DNA of 64,000 nt. Source: Pseudovirgaria hyperparasitica (Eukaryota; Ascomycota; Dothideomycetes; Acrospermales; Acrospermaceae). Of this stretch, positions 50,518-60,114 are shown in pieces. Positions within the stretch are counted from its first letter, which is position 1. Every line of letters starts with the position of its first letter. The position numbers and the translations under genes are program-made. The stretch spans positions 1,809,087 through 1,873,086 of the forward strand of contig NW_022985551.1 in assembly GCF_010093815.1 (NCBI RefSeq). The letters are read 5' to 3'. The notes under the pieces are model-generated. The model did no database searches and was not told the DNA's origin. It saw nothing but the letters and a program-made list of their open reading frames with translations.

Positions 50518-50792
50518 GGGCGGAGCGGTGTGTGTGTATATTTATATATATACAAAAGGGAGTGTCGAGATGTGGTCTAGACATGGAGAACCAGAATGCA
50601 TCCGTGCTCTTCGACAGTCAAGTACAATGGATGGATGCAGAACATGGCGTCCGTGGCGTCGTCTGAAGGATTGCCATGTGTGTGTGTGTGTGTTGACGCA
50701 GTGTCACATTCGTATCTTCAGGTAGGACGACCACACAGATAGATCTATATAAAAGCCATAATACTCGTTTATCGTACATGCAGTTCGTCAGA

Positions 50793-50825
50793 CAAGTCAC
50801 GGGCAAGTCACGGGCAAGTCACGGG
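50793..50825 (+). repeat. Three perfect copies of an 11 bp unit
   Basis: CAAGTCACGGG is repeated three times head to tail with no mismatch, 280 bp past the stop of the inositol phosphatase gene. Confidence 0.95.
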
Positions 50826-51646
50826 AACGTCTTGTCCGCCAACCTTGCAGAAACGAAGCACTAAAATAGTTGAAGCTTTGGTGCAGTCAGTGTACCATGG
50901 CCAGCAACAGTCTCAGTGCGATGTTAGACGACAATGTCTGGTTGTCTGGTTGAAGCGAGGTCGCATACAATACATGTGTAGGCAAGGATACAGATTCCTG
51001 ATTAGGTAACCAGAGGCTAACAAGCGGCATTCACAGACTGGCATGACGCTGTCAGCACGGCGGCGGAAAGAAGAAGAAAATACGCCATACGTCGGGTCGG
51101 GTAGCGGGGGCAGATTAGATAGATTAGATGGAAAGGATCAGATCCGAAAGCGGCATCCGACATTGAATTGATTGATAGGACTATTTTAGAAGGAGGAGCA
51201 CGAGGTCTGGGCCTTGCGCCATCATCGCGTGGTAAGTGAGAGTCAGTGAGTCAGTGGCAGGAAAGCCTGGACTTGTTGCAGTGGTAGGCGGATTGTGCCC
51301 TCGTATAATTACTGGTGGTGGTGGTGATGGTGGTGGTGATTACGCCGTGTCGATTCTTGGCCCGGCTGCTGCGGAAGAGGACTAATCAGTAGGTGCTGCA
51401 GCGCAGCGTCAAGAGGATGACAGATGGTGTAGGATTGCTGTTGTGATTATGTGTTGAAAGGCAGCTGGCAATGGTATGATCGTCGTCAAATAGCGTGATG
51501 AGTTGAGGGCGCGATGGATGCAATTTCTGGTAATGGCATGGCACACGACCGAGGAACGGAGGCTGAGATGGGCGTGGAAAAAGGAAGAATTAATTAGGGA
51601 GGGAGGCAGCCGGGAAATGGTGGACGCCCGCTGAAAGTGCCGCGAG

Positions 51647-52013
51647 GACCCTGAAGAGAGAGACCCTGAGGCGGAGGGGACCCTGACGCTGTTTTGAGGG
51701 GGGCTATTATCTTTGAAACGGGGACGATGCAGCCAAAACAGCCCGCCTGGACAGCCGCAGCAGCATCAGCAGCAGCAGCAGCAGCAGCAGCCAGCAGCCT
51801 AAAGAGCCAACAGCAAGCAGCCAGTAGCCCCTCCTAACCCCCCGGAACAGCCAACCACAGCACAACAGCACAACAGCGCAACAGCTGCTGCAGGGTCAAA
51901 CGGCCAAGAATCGTTTAGTTCCAGGGTCAAGACCTAGCTAATTAGCTACTGTAGACGCAAGACGGGACGGCCAGTCTCATCAGTCCAGGGTCAGTCAGTC
52001 AAATTCAGGGTCC
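51647..52013. promoter_or_regulatory. Seven GACCCTGA/CAGGGTC elements in two opposed clusters
   Basis: GACCCTGA occurs at 51647-51654, 51662-51669 and 51679-51686. Its reverse complement core CAGGGTC occurs at 51891-51897, 51922-51928, 51986-51992 and 52006-52012. All three left copies face one way and all four right copies the other. A binding-site role is inferred from spacing and orientation only. Confidence 0.5.
51757..51797 (+). repeat. CAG trinucleotide microsatellite
   Basis: An interrupted CAG tract (two CAG, CAT, then about nine CAG, then CCAGCAG). It does not lie in any supported reading frame. Confidence 0.9.
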
Positions 52014-52885
52014 TTTTCGACTTTTTGGGCGGGAGTGATGACATCTTTTGTGCCCCACCACTCCCTCCATGGATCCATTACCACCACTTTTCTTTACTGT
52101 ACCACCGCTCGTTGACCGCCCACTGCCGGCTCCCTCCCAGCTCTCTCTCGCCTGTCGCCCTCGCCCTCGCCTCTCACCACTAATTACCACCACAACCACC
52201 ACCACCACTCTTTTCCGTTCATATCCACCCCCCCCTCCTTTTACCTGCATCATCGCCATCTGCCCTTCGTTTCGTGATAGATTCTCGCGCGTGCTCTTCA
52301 ACACTATACCATCACAATCTTTACTACAACCTCCACTCTACTCTACTCTCCATTCACTGCCTCTGTTCGTCTCGCTACGTCCGTATCGTCTTCGCGCCCT
52401 CAAGCCTCCCGCTGTCTCCATACACTACCTCACTCTTGCCACAAACGTCATCGCTCTCAGCCTGACGATTCTACTCCGTTTCGCCCTGGATCAACATTCA
52501 ACAGAGCAGATCTCCACACTCCACCACCCTACACCCTACACCCTATACCGCCAGAACAGCCATGATGATCGCTCTTGAACGCCACTAGATCCAGTCTTCT
52601 ATCCTTTCCGACTACCGCCTGCATCTGGCCCGTCCGCTGCATCCCCTACCTCTCCGCACCGCTCTCGTCTGTCCGACCGTTGACCCCTTCCGCTCTCCTC
52701 TTACATCTCCAAATCCTATCGTCTCTCTCGCTCATACACACACACACACATACACCCATACACACACCTACACTCGTCTGCCACCAGGCCATCTATGATC
52801 CCGATCGACGACCTGATCTCCTCATATCCACTGTCGCAGCCCCGGTGCTCGATGCCGATACATCCATACACTTCAACACTACAAC

Positions 52886-55507
52886 ATGTCTGCTTCACCA
52901 AGCGTCTCGTCGCGTGCTCGCGATAAAGCACACCCTTATGCTTCTCCCAGGATACAACGGGCTACAAGTAGTGCTTCTCGTTCGCACGCCAGATCGCCCT
53001 ATGTCGCTGCCATGGCTCCTCCCGCCTTTACCACTCTGCCAATACATCAGGACCCGCGAACTCCAAGCCCAAACTACTTTGGCATGTCGTTTGACAGCCA
53101 GACCGACGTCTTCGCCTCGAATTCCGACACAAAAACTACACGATCACAACTGTCTCCTCATTCAATACAGAGTGTAGCAGCCGCCTCGCCCCTACCCGTC
53201 GAGTCAAATCCTGCCTTTGCCGCCTTCCGAAAACAGTCATCTGAACATGGCAGTGGCTTTGCCTTGGGACGCCTACATTCCTTTGACGGCGTTGCCAAAT
53301 CACTCGCACCTCAGCTACCAGCCTCACCTATATCGCCTAAGCGACCTTCGCCTCCCAATCAGCGCCCTGCCGCTATCCTCACAACCCTTTCCAACCTGGA
53401 CACTCCTACAAAGCCTCGCTCGCCAAAGCGCCAGCACTCTGACGATTCCGACATCTTCCCTGATCGTGTTCGTCGAAACTCACCCGCGAGCTTCACCGAC
53501 AGCAGCAGCGTAGGCTCATTCCAGGATGCATCCTTCTTCTCCCCCGACAAATCAGACCGCCCATCCTTGCCACCCCAGACGCTTATATCTCCTATATCAA
53601 GCCACTCGCGGTCCGAGACCCTGCCCGAACAGATAGACATTGATCGAAAGTGCGACGGCCCCGCTATGATCACACCGCAGCGTCTAGTCAATCTGCTGGA
53701 CTCGGCCGGAGAGGAGATTCTACTACTCGACCTCCGCGTATCTACGCAGTACGCAAAGGCGCGCATCATCGGTGCTCTCAGTCTCTGTATCCCTACAACG
53801 CTTATCAAGAGACCCTCGTTCAACGTTGCAAAACTCGCAGAAACATTCAAGGATGAAGAGTCCAAGAAGAAGTTTGAAGGTTGGAGGAATAGCAAGTACA
53901 TTATTGTATACGACGCAGAATCGAGCACAATGAAGGACGCCACTATATGCATCAACACGCTCAAGAAGTTTGCTAGCGAAGGATGGAACGGTGCTTCGTA
54001 TATTATTCGTGGTGGATTTCGGGAATTCTCGGAAAGCTTCTCCAGCCATGTATCTGGAGACGCACCATCAGGCTCGAATTCTCGGAATACTAGCGTCAGC
54101 ACTGATGCTTCCGGCCCTTCAATCGCACCCGTCATCGGTGGCTGTCCCATGCCGCTGACCGAAAATGCTGCAAATCCGTTCTTTGGCAATATCAGACAGA
54201 ACATGGATTTGATAGGAGGCGTTGGTCAAATGTCTCTCAAACGCCCAGCGGCCATGACCCCAAACATGGAGGGATCACTTCCATTTTGGCTCAATCAAGC
54301 TATCGACCAACGCAACGACGGAAAGTTGGTCGCCGACAAGTTCCTGCACATTGAGAAGCGTGAGCAGAGACGTATGCAGGAGGCATTGTCCGGACACGTA
54401 TCGTATGGCACGCCGAGCCCAGGTGCATCGAGAAAAGTCAAGATTGCTGGGATTGAAAAGGGTTCTAAAAACCGGTACAACAACATTTGGCCGTATGAGC
54501 ACTCTCGTGTAAGACTGCAAGGTGTTACTGGCGGGGCTTGTGACTACATCAATGCCAGTCACGTCAGTGCTGGTTGGTCGAACAAGAAATACATTGCCAC
54601 CCAGGCCCCAATCCCGTCAACTTTTGATGTAAGTAATCATGCGTCACGAACATAATGTTGATGCATTTTACTAATCCACGTCTAGGACTTTTGGAATACT
54701 GTGTGGCAGCAAGACGCCCGCGTCATCGTCATGCTTACTGCTGAGCATGAGGGTGGCCAAGTCAAGGCCCACAACTACTGGTCTGGCAAGCAGTACGGCC
54801 AGCTACGCCTCAACTTCTTATCCGAGCATCGCGCTTCGTTGGAGCTCTCGAGAATCCATCGGAAACGGAACCAAACAGGAATGGACAGCCGACAATCTTC
54901 GGTCAGCCCAGTGACGAAAGGCTTCGCCGAGGCAGCCCCGACTTCGGACCAACCATTCGTTATCGTTCGCAAATTCACGCTGTCACACTGTGACCATCCA
55001 TTCGAACGGATGCGGGAAATAACTCAGTTGCAGTACTCGAGTTGGCCCGATTTCGGTGCGCCCGCCCATCCAGCCCATCTTCTTGGGCTGGTCGAACAGA
55101 CCAATGCTGTTGTGCGTTCATACAACGGCACCAAGAGGGGGGTGGAGTCTTCAAATAGCAGGCCCATTGTCGTGCATTGCAGCGCCGGGTGTGGGCGCAC
55201 TGGCACATTCTGTACTGTTGACACGGTAATTGACATGATCCGACAACAACATCAGGAGAAGACGAAGCGTCAATCCTCAAACTCGATGGACATTGATTCG
55301 TCTCAGGGTCAAGACTTCTTTTTTGGGTCAAGCTCGGATGGCGGAGTGGATGTATGGAAGGAGAACGACAGTGTGGATTTGATTGAGAAGACGGCAGAGG
55401 AATTCCGGCATCAGCGCCTCAGCATGGTGCAGAGTCTGAGACAATACGTGCTGTGCTACGAGACCGTGCTGGAATGGCTGATTGACGAGCAACAGCACGC
55501 GCAGTAA
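52886..55507 (+). CDS. Rhodanese-like plus protein tyrosine phosphatase (Pyp1/Pyp2 type)
   Basis: Two exons, 52886-54628 and 54686-55507, give 854 residues. Fission yeast Pyp1 and Pyp2, with the same layout, dephosphorylate the stress MAP kinase. Residues 1-250 are Ser/Pro-rich and disordered. A rhodanese-like domain spans about 262-388 (LLDLRVSTQYAKARIIGAL); its loop YIIRGGFREF has no Cys, so this domain is non-catalytic and probably a MAPK docking unit. The phosphatase domain starts with the pTyr loop KNRYNNIWPYEHSRVRL, has the WPD loop in SSWPDFGAP, the catalytic signature HCSAGCGRTG with Cys746, and the Q loop QSLRQYVL. The intron falls just before the motif DFWNTVW. A 45-residue Ser/Asp insert separates the catalytic loop from the Q loop. 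All catalytic residues are present. Confidence 0.94.
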
Positions 55508-55884
55508 TTTGGTCATGGGCAGTGACTGTCCCTGCGCGACAGGTGGGAGGAGTATGGATAGGCATTGGGCTTCGTGCATCAAGGCGTTTGGGCTGTTTCG
55601 ACGTTACATTTAGCATTTTTGGCGTCACGGTCTGGTCTCGGTGGGTTTGAAGGTTTGAAGTTTGAGGGCGAGAAATGCAACGCGCAGGAAATCGAGCGCC
55701 ACAGACTAAGTCAATAGATCATCCTAATAGACATTGTTGGTCTTGCGCTGAGGGCTAGAGTGGTGTCACGTGGTGACGTGCCTTGCGACGCGACACGCCA
55801 ACGCGTAGTCTGACCCCGCGTGAAATATTGTCTTGATGTCGCATCTCACCCATTCGTCTCTCTGCGATCTCTACCAATTCAATC
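55508..55884. other. Intergenic between phosphatase and NSE1 genes
   Basis: 377 bases between two plus-strand genes, containing the NSE1 promoter with an ACGCGT hexamer (55801-55806). Confidence 0.6.
55801..55806. promoter_or_regulatory. MCB-like hexamer ACGCGT upstream of nse1
   Basis: ACGCGT lies 79 bases before the NSE1 ATG. This is the core of the MluI cell-cycle box bound by MBF, which drives G1/S genes in yeasts. A role here is inferred; the hexamer also occurs elsewhere in the window by chance. Confidence 0.4.
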
Positions 55885-56740
55885 ATGTCGCAATATGACG
55901 ACACGCATCGCGCCTTTCTCCAGGCGTTTATGAGCCGGGGCACACTCACCTACACGGAGGCGCAACCAATCCTCGCCGCCATCCTGACCGCAGGTTAGAA
56001 CCCTCCTTGCAACTATCTATCCACACACCTTTTCGCTCTCCCTCCCTCTTCCCTCTCCCATAAATCTACAACAACCCACCACCAACCTAGACTAACACCC
56101 CACCCCCCCCCAAAAAACAGCCAACCCCTCCCGCCCAACCCTCCCAGCCGACATCGACCGGCCAACCTTCTACGCCCACCTCGGCACCCTCAACACCCAC
56201 CTCCACCCCTTCGACCTCGAGATCCGCAACGCCCGCTCCCAGCACACCCGCTCCATGCTCTACGCCCTCGTCAACACCGCCAGCGACCCCCTCACCCAGC
56301 TCGCTACCACGCGCTCCCCCGACGAGCTTGCCTTTGTCAAGAGGTGTCTGGATGCCATGTTTGAGACGTATAATACGAGGAGTAGGGAGGTGTTGGCTGT
56401 TTCGCGGGTGCAGGGGTTGAATCTTGCGCGTGGGAGGGGTGGTGGGGGGAGGGGGAGTTTGGGGGCTACGCAGGCTACGCAGGGGAGTGCGGGGGCGGGA
56501 CTGACGATGGGGCAGGCGGAGAGGGTGCTGGATGAGATGGTGAGTGAGGGGTGGTTTGAGGAGAGTGAGGCGGGGTTTGTGAGTTTGGGGACGAGGGCGT
56601 TGGTGGAGTTGAGGGGGTGGTTGGTGGATACTTATAATGAGGTGCTTGAAGGGGATGGGGATGAGGGGGGTGGTGAGGGTGTGGTGCGGGTGAGGGTTTG
56701 TGTCGCGTGTCGGGATATTATTACTGTTGTACGTCTTTCC

Positions 56741-56791
<51 letters not shown>

Positions 56792-57338
56792 TCCCCCGGC
56801 GGTGTCTCGTTTCTTGGTTCGGGTTCCTGGTTTGTACTTGCGTTTTTCTCGCCGTTACGGACGGACGGACGGACGGACGGACAAAAAACAGACGGACAAA
56901 AAACAGACGGACAAAAAACAGACGGACAAAAAACAGACGGACAAAAAACAGACAGCCAGACAGACAGACAGACAGACAAGAAACAGACAGACAGACAAAG
57001 ACGACTAACAGCAACAACGCATCAAACAGGGCCAGCGCTGCGCAAACTACGACTGCGGCGCCAGACTGCACGACGGCTGCACGCAGCGCTACTTCGAGCG
57101 CCAGAGCACGCGCAAGTGTCCGTCTTGTGGTGCGGAGTGGACGGGCGGGCATTTTGTCGGTGAGCGTGCTGCTTTGTCGGCGGCGAAGGCGAAGGCTTCG
57201 TCTGCGAGACGGGGGTGGGGGGTTGGGATGGTGGAGGAGGAGGAGGATGAGGTTGGGGAGGGGGATGGGGAGGAAGGAGAGGGGGAGGATGGGGATGGGG
57301 ATGAGGGGGAGGAGGAGGATGGGGATATGTCTGAGTGA
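55885..57338 (+). CDS. nse1: SMC5/6 complex subunit Nse1 (RING-like ubiquitin ligase)
   Basis: Three exons, 55885-55993, 56121-56728 and 57030-57338, give 341 residues. Nse1 pairs with Nse3 in the SMC5/6 complex for DNA repair and replication-fork stability. The winged-helix half shows HRAFLQAFMSRGTLTY and, after a Gly/Arg-rich loop, MGQAERVLDEMVSEGWF. The variant RING is C4HC3: Cys230 and Cys233 in exon 2, then Cys243, Cys248, His253, Cys256, Cys269 and Cys272 in exon 3. Intron 2 (301 bp) therefore cuts the RING between its first Cys pair and the rest and is filled with tandem repeats. The C-terminal 60 residues are Gly/Glu/Asp-rich, encoded by GGGGA-type low-complexity DNA. Intron 1 is 127 bp with a C/A-rich 3' end. 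The frame is intact across all joins. Confidence 0.9.
56741..56998 (+). repeat. Four tandem-repeat families inside nse1 intron 2
   Basis: In order: CTTT tetramers at 56741-56794 (about 13 units), ACGG tetramers at 56857-56880 (six units), five copies of a 15 bp unit ACAAAAAACAGACGG at 56881-56955 (last copy one change), and CAGA tetramers at 56957-56998. The 15-mer ends in ACGG preceded by CAG, so it could have arisen from the neighbouring arrays. Confidence 0.95.
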
Positions 57339-57512
57339 ATGAATGAGGGAATATATACCCATGATTCGTTGATCAGGGAGTTTGGTCTGCGAGATGTGTT
57401 TTGGTATCTGAGGATTTGGGGTATGACTTGGGTTGAAGGGATGGGGTGGGATGGGGTAGAAACTGTCGATTGTGCGGATGGGCATGTCGTGTTCATGCCG
57501 TTCTTCTGCTCG

Positions 57513-57513
<1 letters not shown>

Positions 57514-57543
<30 letters not shown>
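57514..57543 (+). repeat. Trinucleotide microsatellite (CGT)10
   Basis: Ten perfect CGT units, about 175 bp downstream of the NSE1 stop. Not in a supported reading frame. Confidence 0.95.
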
Positions 57544-57544
<1 letters not shown>

Positions 57545-57630
57545 CACCACTCTGATTCAATACACTCCGATATAAAAACCGGAACCCATATCCTGGGGAA
57601 ATCTGCATTCTCTGTTTTCCGTTCTGTCGG

Positions 57631-57713
57631 GTCAAATCCAGTCAAGTCAAGTCAAGTCCAGTCAAGTAAAGTCAAGTCAAGCCAAGTCAAGTCCAATCCA
57701 ATCCAATCCATCC
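57631..57713 (+). repeat. Degenerate pentamer array (GTCAA / ATCCA)
   Basis: About sixteen 5 bp units, GTCAA in the left part drifting to ATCCA in the right part, with single-base variants such as GTAAA and GCCAA. This is a typical slippage array. Confidence 0.9.
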
Positions 57714-58033
57714 TCAGCCCAGTCCAATCCAATTAAATCTAGTCGTCAACCCTACATCCCAACGCCTCAATCCGCACCACGAATCGCATGAAATCGACAC
57801 GATATAGACCTCTATCCTCAAGCTACCCAATCTGCACGAATTCGCACTGCTAAAGACATAAAACGTACTAACCATCCCCCTCGGTAGCGCTGTAAACACT
57901 ACAACACTACAACACTACAACACCCCTCCCCCTTCCACCCTCCCTCCTCCTTTCCCCTTTGTCTATCGCTATTACTCGGTACTCGGGCACTAGGTACTCA
58001 TGGCTATGGTAGGTATTATATACCTTACTTTAA

Positions 58034-58118
58034 AGAGAGAGAAGAGAGAGAAGAGAGAGAAGAGAGAGAAGAGAGAGAAGAGAGAGAAGAGAGAGAAGAG
58101 AGAGAAGAGAGAGAAGAG
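58034..58118 (+). repeat. 9 bp purine minisatellite (AGAGAGAAG)9
   Basis: A strict 9 bp period (AA doublets every nine bases) over about 85 bp, purely purine on the plus strand. Confidence 0.95.
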
Positions 58119-58489
58119 ACACTGTACATGTGTATACGTCGTGTATCTACCCTATACACGCATAGTTATAGATACGTAGATCAAGCCTCGTAGTCTCGCG
58201 TACTAGGCATCTATTCATGGATTACTTTTTTATTAAAGGACTTTCTCCCAGGAGATACTAATATATAGAAAATAAAGAAGTAAGAGAAATAGAGAGTTAG
58301 GGGATTAATAAAATAAATAGATGCACGATAAGAGTTAGTTAACTTAAGTAAAAAGAAAGAACATATAAGAGAGATACCCCCCTCGCATGTAGCACGTCTA
58401 CCTTGAATTCGAACAAGGGACCAAAAATAGAAAAGTAGGAAAGGAAAAGGATAAAATGACACCAAAAAGAGTAATCAAAGATATAATAC

Positions 58490-58493
58490 AAAA
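58490..58493 (-). terminator. RNA polymerase III terminator of tRNA-Pro
   Basis: Four T residues on the minus strand directly follow the discriminator base of the tRNA. Confidence 0.7.
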
Positions 58494-58583
58494 GGGCTTA
58501 ACCGGGAGTCGAACCCGGGACCTCGCGCATATTAAACCTAGGGTGAACCCTAAGCGCGAATCATACCACTAGACCATCAAGCC
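58494..58583 (-). tRNA. tRNA-Pro (anticodon AGG) with an 18-nt intron
   Basis: Reading the minus strand from 58583: acceptor GGCTTGA pairs with TTAAGCC (one G-U), D-arm TGGTCTAGTGGTATGA (internal A box), anticodon stem CGCGC/GCGCG with loop T-T-A-G-G-G and T38, T-stem CCGGG/CCCGG with loop TTCGACT (B box), discriminator C. The anticodon AGG reads proline codons. An 18-nt intron (58547-58530) sits at the standard 37/38 position and its CCCTA can pair with the anticodon region, as in other pre-tRNAs. The mature length is 72 nt before CCA addition. Every arm pairs, so this is a functional-looking gene. Confidence 0.96.
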
Positions 58584-60114
58584 AATTGGTTATGCTTGAA
58601 ATCCTGGAATAGAACTATATTTAGTAATTTGGTGGACGATTATCTCCGGCTCCAATCAACTCGCATGCTACATAGACTGGTCACTGCATCGCTTGGTATT
58701 TGACCCGTAAGCCTAACCACTCAAAATTCGGTGTACTTTCCTCGGACCCCTGCACGTCGAGATGCATGATATTTCTACACCGTTGGTGATGTTCTATACT
58801 TAATTCATTGGTCTTCTTCCCCGTCTTATAAGTCGGGAAGGTCAAGCAGTTCCGCGATGGCTAGAGCACGCGTATCAAGAATGTCACAACTCTTCCACGA
58901 ACAAACAAACACAGTTAAGAAGTTCCGAGAAGACCGACGCAAAGAACAGGTATATCTTGAAGATGGGGATTTCCTCGTCTCTACTGTAGCATTGCTGGGA
59001 TACTCGGTGTTGTTGCTCCGTCACAAAAGCCGAGAACTGGCATCGTGAGAACCAAGCAACGGTATGCACAGATTGCAATCCTCTGCTGACATCGCAATGA
59101 TGACGTTAACCATGTATATCACCCATCAACTCCGTGCATGAATAGATGACCTCGACCTATGCACTAGATCTATGAGAATTCCTATAAGTGGAGATTTGCG
59201 CCTTCCATTGATAGAGTCCCCATATAGAGGAGGACATAAATTCTATGTTATGTGTCATTCATAAGGCTCTTCAATACTTTAGTGGAACGTATAGGCTGAA
59301 ACAGACTGTACACTTTATGCTGTTGTTGTGACGACTGCATCAATCTAGCTGGCCACCGATGCTTCTGGCCTTGCGTTTATGTTATTGTGTAATATATCTT
59401 TCTCCGACGCCTATCTTTTCTGATGGCACGGGAAATCTTTCCACGTCAGCTTTCAAAGGCAACATTCGTTTAGGTCAAACCAACCAGTGAAGCAATCAAT
59501 CTCTTTCATTTGAGGCTCCTATAGGATCTTGTTCATAAAATCACACGAAGCGTCCATCAAAAACCCCAAGCCTGCCCACATCTGCACAGGTGTCCCAAGG
59601 GAATATCTCATTGACAAGATATTGTGGTCCGATAGCACGTTATGGAAGGCTTTTTGGGCCTTGGGTTGAGTCGGTGTCATGTTTACAAACATAATGAGTC
59701 CACCATCTGCAGGCTTGTCGGCGCAGATCATCCATCAACTATGACGCCTTACAATTCGCCTGCAACTTTTGAACAGAGATCCTTCGTGAAGCTTGATTCC
59801 TGTCTTAGATGTAGTAGAATGCTCAAGGCGTGTAAAAAGCTCAAGGCGTGTAAAAAGTTCAAGGCGTGTGTTGGTAGGAGCTCGCCCATGGGAATTGAAC
59901 GGTGACTCTGTCTTGGCGTGTTTCCAATTTGCGTAAAGAGTCATGACATATATTTGGAGTATGTCAGATGGAGATATTGATACCCAGCCTTGTTGGACGC
60001 CTCGAAAGTCCCCCCAGATGAGAATTTCCAGATATGACCACGGCTATGCGCCCCCTTCCAGATTGGAGTTACAATCTCCTTGCCTTTTCTGTATGGCTAG
60101 ATCCATATAGACTA
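58584..60114. other. Gene-poor stretch right of tRNA-Pro (1.5 kb)
   Basis: Short frames occur, for example a 63-codon frame at 58,857-59,048 and 70- to 87-codon frames around 59,519-59,944. None shows a domain or splice partner, so none is called. It contains an 18 bp tandem repeat at 59821-59869. Confidence 0.5.
59821..59869 (+). repeat. 18 bp tandem repeat, 2.7 copies
   Basis: The unit GCTCAAGGCGTGTAAAAA occurs twice exactly (59821-59838 and 59839-59856) and a third time with one change before it diverges. The 18 bp length keeps frame on both strands. Confidence 0.9.

Larger units (their letters stand above)
50518..52885. other. Long upstream region of the tyrosine phosphatase gene (2.4 kb)
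   Basis: No gene was recognised. It holds an 11 bp tandem repeat (50793-50825), a CAG microsatellite (about 51757-51797), a two-cluster set of GACCCTGA/CAGGGTC elements (51647-52013) and, from 52,050 to 52,880, a long CT-rich tract that is probably transcribed leader. Open frames in the CT tract (e.g. 52,048-52,578) are compositional artefacts. Confidence 0.6.
57339..58489. other. Repeat-rich gene-free stretch after nse1
   Basis: No gene was recognised. It carries three further tandem arrays listed separately, a short triple CACTACAA repeat near 57,898-57,923, and an AT-rich island from about 58,200 to 58,490. On the minus strand at 58,396-58,420 a 5 bp stem with a TTCGAA loop resembles a tRNA T-arm but no full tRNA can be folded. 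Confidence 0.6.

Noticed and set aside
52048-52578. 176-codon frame upstream of the tyrosine phosphatase gene
   Set aside because: It lies in a CT-rich leader-like tract; the Pro/Ser/Thr/Leu composition follows from base composition alone.
58857-59048. 63-codon frame with a hydrophobic segment
   Set aside because: No domain, no splice partners and no family resemblance; could be a small gene but cannot be supported from sequence alone.
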